Below, in pieces: positions 7,781-11,913 of a stretch of DNA of 11,913 nt. Numbering within the stretch: position 1 is the stretch's first letter; the number at the start of each line of letters is the position of its first letter. A program made the position numbers and the translations under genes. Source of the DNA: Clostridiales bacterium (GTDB lineage: Bacteria; Bacillota; Clostridia; Oscillospirales; Ruminococcaceae); NCBI GenBank assembly GCA_012799315.1, contig JAAZLM010000228.1, forward strand, positions 1 through 11,913. The letters are read 5' to 3'. Under the pieces are notes generated by a model, which was not told where the DNA came from, ran no database searches, and saw only the letters and a program-made list of their open reading frames with translations.

Positions 7781-7817
7781 AATTAACTCCCATAGCTTAT
7801 AGCTATGGGAGTTAATT
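7781..7817. promoter_or_regulatory. Perfect 17-bp inverted repeat upstream of metE; candidate LysR-type operator
   Basis: The arms 7781-7797 and 7801-7817 are perfectly complementary around a 3-nt TAT loop. The centre reads ATAGC-N5-GCTAT, which contains T-N11-A, the general LysR-type recognition box. The centre (7799) is about 67 bp upstream of the predicted metE start, where LysR regulators usually place their main recognition site. A related CTATGG half is found at 7759-7764, near the -35 region, where an activation site would be. As a terminator for the CmpB-family gene it is atypical, because on that strand the stem is followed by AAAAAC, not by a U-run. Both roles remain possible. Confidence 0.5.
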
Positions 7818-7894
7818 CGTTATAATAAGCAGTGTTCCAATTATCTTAAGCCTATATTTTCATCGGTACAATGTCTAGCGAAAAGCGGTAAAGC

Positions 7895-8701
7895 TTATTC
7901 ATCACTGTTTATATTGGCATCGATGCGATCACTCGCATTGCCATTTGCGGATTTGGTGAAGATATGTTGCCTTATCCTATCTAAAGCATCGTTATAACGG
8001 GTCGAACGCAGCTTAGGGAATGCTTTAATCAGGCGACGTTCCTGTGAATTAATCCTTTTGTGACGTCCAACATATAGCTCGGTAATTCGCATATATATTT
8101 CGTTACTATGTATCTTTTCTGAAATTGCCTTGCGCTGCCCATTCGCAAGAGATAGGGCATTATTAAGCCTTTCGTTAAGTTCATGTAGCTTTGCGTTGAA
8201 ATCTGAAAAGCTAGTTAAAGTATATACGGTGTCCGTTAGTAGTAATGCGAATAGGCTGAGTGAAATTATCGATATTGCAAGATCCGGTAATTTCAACGTG
8301 AGCATTGCCATAACTGGATGCAATAGCTTGACCGTCACAACACTCAATGCGCCGAATGCTACGGCGCCTAATAGGCAGACACGCCCGTTGATATTTAGGA
8401 ATTTATCTGAATAATCCCACCATTTAGCATGGAATAGCTTCTCCATCGCCCAAGATGTAATATACTCTAGGGTGCAGGTTAATATTGCTCCAATAAAGAA
8501 TAACAGGACTGGATTCGCTATTCCGCTCAATGAAACGATCACAATAATAGCACCCGTACCGTAAATTGGACAATACGGCCCATTTAAAAATCCCCTGTTA
8601 ATAAACCTTTTGGCGGGTATGGAGCAGATTACAACCTCCCACACCCACCCTATAACAGCATATAGTGTAAACCATATGAAATGCGTTTTTAGCCAGAACA
8701 T
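7895..8701 (-). CDS. CmpB-family membrane protein (PF06541, 'putative ABC transporter permease')
   Basis: A 268-residue protein with about four or five membrane helices in the first 160 residues (around 8-27, 48-72, 108-125 and 135-160). It carries the hallmark segments of the family: GWVWEVVICSI, FINRGFLNGPYCPIYG at 33-48, EYITSWAMEKLFHAKWWDYSD at 79-99, and NINGRVCL at 103-110. The family is annotated as an ABC permease, but its transport activity is not established, and no ATPase gene is adjacent. The C-terminal 100 residues are hydrophilic, with a predicted coiled coil around 168-200 and a basic segment (GRHKRINSQERRLIKAFPK), so a cytoplasmic tail is likely. The ATG at 8701 follows a GGGGGAG site. 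It lies 31 nt after the VOC-family gene and probably shares its transcript. Confidence 0.82.
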   Translation of the reverse strand: MFWLKTHFIWFTLYAVIGWVWEVVICSIPAKRFINRGFLNGPYCPIYGTGAIIVIVSLSGIANPVLLFFIGAILTCTLEYITSWAMEKLFHAKWWDYSDKFLNINGRVCLLGAVAFGALSVVTVKLLHPVMAMLTLKLPDLAISIISLSLFALLLTDTVYTLTSFSDFNAKLHELNERLNNALSLANGQRKAISEKIHSNEIYMRITELYVGRHKRINSQERRLIKAFPKLRSTRYNDALDRIRQHIFTKSANGNASDRIDANINSDE

Positions 8702-8732
8702 ATTGCTCCCCCTAAATCATGATCAGTTTAAA

Positions 8733-9089
8733 TTACATACTGAATTCGACCACTATACCATCGGGATCGGTAACGGTGAAATGCCTCGGCTTTGGTTCTC
8801 TTGCGATTATTTCAGATGTGTCATAGCCCGACTTTATCGCCTTTTCCCTCAATGCGTCAAGATCCCCTTCTACTGCGAAGCTCATAACCATTCCTTTTGC
8901 GGTAACTTTCTCCACTCCCTCAAATTCGATCAGCTCTATCATTGTTTCGCCCTCTTTATTAGCTAGAAAAACAATTTCACCCGCATCGACGTTTATGCGA
9001 TTAATCATCTTTAATCCAGCTAGATCTTGATAAAAATCGACAGAACTATCAATATCCCGTACCATGAAAGTAATATAATTCAATCTCAT
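8733..9089 (-). CDS. VOC-superfamily (glyoxalase/bleomycin-resistance fold) protein
   Basis: A 118-residue protein with two beta-alpha-beta-beta-beta units typical of the vicinal oxygen chelate fold: MRLNYITFMVRDIDSSVDFY at the N-terminus, MIELIEF in the middle and FTVTDPDGIVVEFSM at the end. Aligned by eye with glyoxalase I (ligands H5, E56, H74, E122), the two glutamates are kept (E52, E115) but both histidines are replaced, by Y5 and M67. A canonical lactoylglutathione lyase activity is therefore unlikely; the true substrate is unknown. The ATG at 9089 is preferred over the GTG at 9098 because AAAGGAG (9098-9104) lies 8 nt before the ATG. It is the first gene of a two-gene unit with the CmpB-family gene and has its own extended -10 promoter. 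Confidence 0.85.
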   Translation of the reverse strand: MRLNYITFMVRDIDSSVDFYQDLAGLKMINRINVDAGEIVFLANKEGETMIELIEFEGVEKVTAKGMVMSFAVEGDLDALREKAIKSGYDTSEIIAREPKPRHFTVTDPDGIVVEFSM

Positions 9090-9137
9090 AATTAACACTC
9101 CTTTAAATTCTATAATGTAATCATCTTATAATTTAGA

Positions 9138-9146
9138 ATTATACCA
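9138..9146 (-). promoter_or_regulatory. Extended -10 promoter of the VOC/CmpB-family unit
   Basis: On the minus strand TGG-TATAAT gives a consensus extended -10 (TATAAT at 9143-9138). The predicted start near 9131 leaves about 40 nt before the ATG at 9089. No clear -35 hexamer is seen. Confidence 0.5.
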
Positions 9147-9199
9147 TAAATTGATGCGGATCTCTACTATTCTTTACAATAATTTATGCAATTTACCGC

Positions 9200-9234
9200 A
9201 CAAAAATAAGGCAAACTATAAAGAGTGCCTTATT
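9200..9234 (-). terminator. Rho-independent terminator of the feoB-pssA operon
   Basis: On the minus strand AATAAGGCA (9234-9226) pairs perfectly with TGCCTTATT (9213-9205) around a 12-nt loop. The 3' arm runs straight into TTTTTG (through 9201). It lies about 50 nt after the pssA stop codon and upstream of the VOC gene promoter, so it separates the two minus-strand units. Confidence 0.85.
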
Positions 9235-9282
9235 AATATCCTAAAATTTTCCCTTTGCAGTCGGTTAATCCCCTTTTTTTAG

Positions 9283-9828
9283 TCACCCAATGCGTTTAAC
9301 ACGAATACAACTCACCATCATTAAAGATAGAATTACAATGAGAATTAAATATATTGTTGTGTAAATTACCGTGCTATCGGTCGATATATAGCTATTGATG
9401 ATTGTAACCGTCGTCAAAATAAATCCCGCTACTGTTATCGGCAGCCCGATAATATAATGACTGTAATCCTGCAGATTATATCTTGCTAGGCGGAATACTC
9501 CGGCTATTGGGTAGAGGGCTAAAATGAGCATGAGATACCATGGCAAATGCGTATTCTGTGCTATGAAAATTGCAATTGGAGCAATCCCAAAGGTGGCAAA
9601 ATCAGCGAACGAATCCAGTTGTTTGCCCATCTCACTAGAGGCATTAAGAAATCTTGCTAAACACCCATCAAGAAAGTCAAAAACGACGGCGATATAGATC
9701 AAATAACATGATGTCTTTATGCTAATTATTGTATTGCTATGTTTCATTGAGCAAACGACAACGATACCGATCACCATATTGCAAAACGTGAGTATATTGG
9801 GTAGATGTTTTAATCTAGTGGCTTTCAT
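9283..9828 (-). CDS. pssA: CDP-diacylglycerol-serine O-phosphatidyltransferase
   Basis: The 181-residue membrane protein carries the complete CDP-alcohol phosphotransferase signature D-x2-D-G-x2-A-R-x8-G-x3-D-x3-D: D51, D54, G55, A58, R59, G68, D72 and D76 in DFLDGCLARF...GKQLDSFAD. The leading LKHLPNILTFCNMVIGI and the short multi-helix layout match PssA of Gram-positive bacteria, which joins L-serine to CDP-diacylglycerol to give phosphatidylserine and CMP in the cytoplasmic membrane. Serine specificity is read from overall likeness, so another CDP-alcohol transferase is possible. I chose the ATG at 9828 because GGAGGG (9836-9841) lies 7 nt upstream. This start overlaps the 3' end of the flippase-like gene by 14 nt, implying coupled translation. 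It is the last gene of the feoB operon. I see no decarboxylase gene (psd) in the window. Confidence 0.88.
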   Translation of the reverse strand: MKATRLKHLPNILTFCNMVIGIVVVCSMKHSNTIISIKTSCYLIYIAVVFDFLDGCLARFLNASSEMGKQLDSFADFATFGIAPIAIFIAQNTHLPWYLMLILALYPIAGVFRLARYNLQDYSHYIIGLPITVAGFILTTVTIINSYISTDSTVIYTTIYLILIVILSLMMVSCIRVKRIG

Positions 9829-10786
9829 CCTTTTTCCCTCCAATTTTCCAAATGCCGACATATAGAAGACTGATAATAATAACAAACCAAAAGGTAATGA
9901 ATCTGAATAATAACGTTATTGCCAGTGCTTCATTATGATCAATTTGCATTGCAACTAATAAGCTTGTCATTGTTGCCTCAAAGCTGCCAATTCCACCAGG
10001 AAGTAAGGGTATCATTCCCACCATATATGATATGAAGGTAACTTCAGTTAAATAAACTGGATCAAAATTAGTAGTAAATAACTGAGTTAGTAGAATCATT
10101 TTTAACGGGAATAACATCCAGATACTGAGCGATAAGAGAAATTGCTTATAAATCTCACCTTTAATACTTTTTAACATCTTAATGCTTGATAGCAGCGTTA
10201 GAGCGTATCCCTGCAAGGCGACCGTCCATTTTCTTTTAGGCACTATCATTGATACTCTTTTCTCGAAAGAGGCAGTAAAAGCAAATACTGCTATTAAAAT
10301 TCCAATTAAAACGATGATGAAGAGATAGATAATTACCTTTAAAATCGCACCATTGAATAAATCTATTCTATTAGATATATGCGCAAATGCGAATAAATTT
10401 ACTAGGAAAAAACTAAAAAGGCTAACCATCTTTTGTATCGTCACTAACGTGGCAGCATCTCTAGTTGAATAATTTAAGTCATTTTTTAATAGAATGCCAC
10501 GGGTTACTTCACCGCCGATTTTCACTCCCGGTGTGATGCTTTCTATAATCATGCCCCTTGCATTAACATATAGTATTTTAAAGAAGCTATGTTCACCACC
10601 CATGACTTTGCCGATTCTACACCACTGGTAATTCACTAATAATTGACTGAAGATTTGTATAAGTAACAATCCTGCGAATGCTAGTAGAGGTACCTTTTTA
10701 ATATTAATGATGAAACTTGCAAAATCGAATTGCCAGAACATCACTATTAGAAGAACCGATAGCACAAATATGCCGATTTTCTTCAT
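9815..10786 (-). CDS. LPG-synthase transmembrane-domain / flippase-like membrane protein (PF03706)
   Basis: A 323-residue integral membrane protein with about seven hydrophobic helices (roughly 4-20, 33-52, 117-138, 148-171, 217-238, 248-266 and 289-313). It has the conserved segments of the PF03706/YbhN family: TPGVKIGGEVTRG at 85-97, the VTIQKMVSLF region, and PLLPGGIGSFEATMTSLL at 260-277. In MprF this domain flips lysyl-phosphatidylglycerol, but this protein lacks the soluble aminoacyl-transferase half, so it is a stand-alone flippase-like protein of unknown substrate. The ATG at 10786 is preceded by AAGGAGA (10794-10800) at 7 nt. The gene lies 12 nt after the NAS-like gene and overlaps pssA by 14 nt. 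Association with pssA suggests handling of phospholipid or lipid-linked molecules. Confidence 0.85.
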   Translation of the reverse strand: MKKIGIFVLSVLLIVMFWQFDFASFIINIKKVPLLAFAGLLLIQIFSQLLVNYQWCRIGKVMGGEHSFFKILYVNARGMIIESITPGVKIGGEVTRGILLKNDLNYSTRDAATLVTIQKMVSLFSFFLVNLFAFAHISNRIDLFNGAILKVIIYLFIIVLIGILIAVFAFTASFEKRVSMIVPKRKWTVALQGYALTLLSSIKMLKSIKGEIYKQFLLSLSIWMLFPLKMILLTQLFTTNFDPVYLTEVTFISYMVGMIPLLPGGIGSFEATMTSLLVAMQIDHNEALAITLLFRFITFWFVIIISLLYVGIWKIGGKKDESH

Positions 10787-10798
10787 TAGTATATCTCC

Positions 10799-11359
10799 TT
10801 AAGTTACAACGAACATTGCTGTGCTATCGACATTCCTCCAGCTATGATATGCTTTTTTAGAAATATCTTCAAACATTTCACGGTCATTAATTGAGTAGAG
10901 GTTCGTCAACGTCTTTTTCGGTAGCCGCACTAATATTTTCGCACCGAGGGAGCATCCCTCTTTCAAATGTGTGAAAACTTGCTCCATTGGATTTATCTGC
11001 ACCGCCATATGTATAACACTATAATCCTCCGGCGAAATATCGCTACCATCGCTGTATAGAATCGTGATGTCGTCTGCGTACCCCATTTTCTCAATCAAGG
11101 CTTTTGAAGTCCTAACACAAGAATAATCGTTATCGATAATTGTTACATGAGCACCAGCGTACTCATGTAACAATATCCCGCTAAAAGGGCATGGCCCTCC
11201 CCCAATGCATAGGACATTGTCGGAAGAATTTATATTAGCTAGTGACACCTCTTCTTTTACAAGCTTTTTGTAATATAGTGATATAATGCGATAGAACGCT
11301 GAATTCTTCGCTGCTAATTGTTCTATTAGCTTAGTTGTCCTAGGTATAAATTTTGACAT
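10799..11359 (-). CDS. Nicotianamine-synthase-like / SAM-dependent methyltransferase-fold protein
   Basis: A 186-residue soluble protein. Residues 1-45 form a helical segment and the rest a Rossmann-like SAM-binding fold. Motif I is VLCIGGGPCPFSG (49-61), followed by a second strand ending in the acidic IIDNDYSC (74-81), then ILYSDGSDIS (100-109), DYSVIHMAVQINP (112-124) and GAKILVRLPKK (139-149). The GGGPxPxS loop followed by IDxDxxx, and the later (D)xVxxA and LVR segments, resemble nicotianamine synthase and staphylopine synthase CntL more than ordinary methyltransferases; those enzymes transfer aminobutyrate from SAM to build metallophores. At 186 residues it is shorter than NAS or CntL (about 270-320). 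I chose the ATG at 11359 for its GAGGAG site 7 nt upstream; an upstream start would overlap feoB. The feoB neighbour fits a metal-related role. A generic methyltransferase remains possible. Confidence 0.6.
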   Translation of the reverse strand: MSKFIPRTTKLIEQLAAKNSAFYRIISLYYKKLVKEEVSLANINSSDNVLCIGGGPCPFSGILLHEYAGAHVTIIDNDYSCVRTSKALIEKMGYADDITILYSDGSDISPEDYSVIHMAVQINPMEQVFTHLKEGCSLGAKILVRLPKKTLTNLYSINDREMFEDISKKAYHSWRNVDSTAMFVVT

Positions 11360-11366
11360 TGCCCCA

Positions 11367-11372
11367 CTCCTC
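11367..11372 (-). promoter_or_regulatory. Ribosome binding site fixing the NAS-like gene start
   Basis: GAGGAG on the minus strand lies 7 nt before the ATG at 11359, within the 19-nt gap after the feoB stop codon. It excludes the longer frame that runs back into feoB. Confidence 0.75.
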
Positions 11373-11378
11373 GAAAAA

Positions 11379-11913
11379 TTACATAAATAAGTGTGCGACT
11401 TGATTAATAAGTCCTGCAACCAATAATGCACTTGCAAACGTTGAAACTGCAATCGTGACTGCAACTTTTGCATTGAATTCTTTTGCTAAGATGCCGAATA
11501 CGGATAGACACGGCAAGTATAATAATGCGACAGTACCGCCAACGAATGCTTGCAATGCAGTTAGTCCCTCTATCGCTAATAGAGGAGCTACCGCCATCTC
11601 ACGACGAACTACCCCTAGAATTAATGCAATTACTGCTTCTCTAGGTAGTCCAAGCCAACCGCTCACGATCGGCTCAAGATATATAGCAATTTGATTTAGC
11701 ATTCCTGTTTCTTTTAGTAATGCTGCGATTACGATCGATAGTAGCATCGGCCCTTCCGCCTCGACTAAGAAGTGTTTCATCCTGATCATAAGCTTTTGCC
11801 TATAAGCTCTACCGTTTGGAATAAGTAGATTCGGTATTTCGATGACCATCGGGTCGACCTTTCCTTTTAAGGCCCGTCCTAAAATAGAAGATACGATGAA
11901 CATAATAAGTAAC
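11379..11913 (-). CDS. feoB: Ferrous iron transport protein B, C-terminal part
   Basis: The frame is open to the window edge, so the gene starts beyond 11913 and only the last ~177 residues are seen. They match the C-terminal membrane core of FeoB, the GTP-dependent Fe(II) importer: a cytoplasmic segment VIEIPNLLIPNGRAYRQKLMIRMKHFL (the place of ELPPYRLP in many FeoB proteins), then helices with LGLPREAVIALILGVVRREMAVAPLL and the conserved cysteine helix ALLYLPCLSVFGILAKEF, ending in two more hydrophobic helices. The G-protein domain would lie outside the window and cannot be checked. The variant EIPNLLIP motif and the short loop after RREMA suggest a divergent FeoB subgroup. It is the most upstream gene visible in the operon, 19 nt before the NAS-like gene. 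Confidence 0.82.
   Translation of the reverse strand, partial: LLIMFIVSSILGRALKGKVDPMVIEIPNLLIPNGRAYRQKLMIRMKHFLVEAEGPMLLSIVIAALLKETGMLNQIAIYLEPIVSGWLGLPREAVIALILGVVRREMAVAPLLAIEGLTALQAFVGGTVALLYLPCLSVFGILAKEFNAKVAVTIAVSTFASALLVAGLINQVAHLFM

Noticed and set aside
7781..7817. Inverted repeat as a standard rho-independent terminator of the CmpB-family gene
   Set aside because: On the minus strand the stem is followed by AAAAAC and not by a U-run. I therefore list it as a candidate regulatory element, although some terminator function cannot be excluded.
9829..9885. Longer N-terminal extension of pssA
   Set aside because: No ribosome binding site fits it, and the residues do not look like PssA. 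The ATG at 9828 has GGAGGG at 7 nt.
11360..11473. Longer N-terminal extension of the NAS-like gene
   Set aside because: It would overlap feoB by about 95 nt and lacks its own ribosome binding site, while the ATG at 11359 has a GAGGAG site at ideal spacing.

Overview
The window looks like chromosomal sequence from a low-GC Gram-positive bacterium (Bacillota), probably an anaerobe. This rests on AT-rich sequence, strong Shine-Dalgarno sites, TATAAT-type promoters, a CmpB-family membrane protein, a FeoB transporter and an iron-sulfur-flavoprotein-like reductase. The taxonomic reading is an inference. I see no rRNA, tRNA, CRISPR array, transposase or integrase.

Layout, left to right. (1) 1-500: the 3' end of a flavodoxin-family, Isf-like iron-sulfur flavoprotein on the + strand, closed by a hairpin terminator. 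(2) 546-3287, minus: a large solitary superfamily I helicase with a C-terminal PD-(D/E)XK-type (DUF2726/Vsr-like) nuclease domain, a candidate genome-defence or DNA/RNA-processing enzyme. (3) 3288-3613: an intergenic stretch with two good sigma-A-type promoters and a possible 13-codon leader ORF. (4) 3614-4534, plus: a LysR-type regulator, which shares a perfect bidirectional terminator with (5) the convergent metE-metF operon (7706 to 4570, minus). That operon encodes cobalamin-independent methionine synthase and methylenetetrahydrofolate reductase. Its 5' leader is too short for an S-box or T-box. Instead, a perfect 17-bp inverted repeat containing a T-N11-A LysR-type box sits about 67 bp upstream of the predicted start site, which suggests control by the neighbouring LysR protein.

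(6) 7895-9089, minus: a two-gene unit of a VOC/glyoxalase-fold protein and a CmpB-family (PF06541) membrane protein. (7) 9283-11913, minus: a tightly packed operon running feoB (its 5' part lies outside the window), a nicotianamine-synthase-like methyltransferase-fold protein, an LPG-synthase-TM/flippase-like membrane protein, and a CDP-diacylglycerol-serine O-phosphatidyltransferase (pssA). It ends in a clear rho-independent terminator. Combining an iron transporter, a possible SAM-using metallophore enzyme and phospholipid genes is the most unusual feature of the window.

Functionally, metF makes 5-methyl-THF and metE uses it to methylate homocysteine, giving methionine and then SAM. SAM would be the substrate of the NAS-like enzyme if that assignment holds. 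The helicase-nuclease stands alone with its own ribosome binding site and no visible partner gene.
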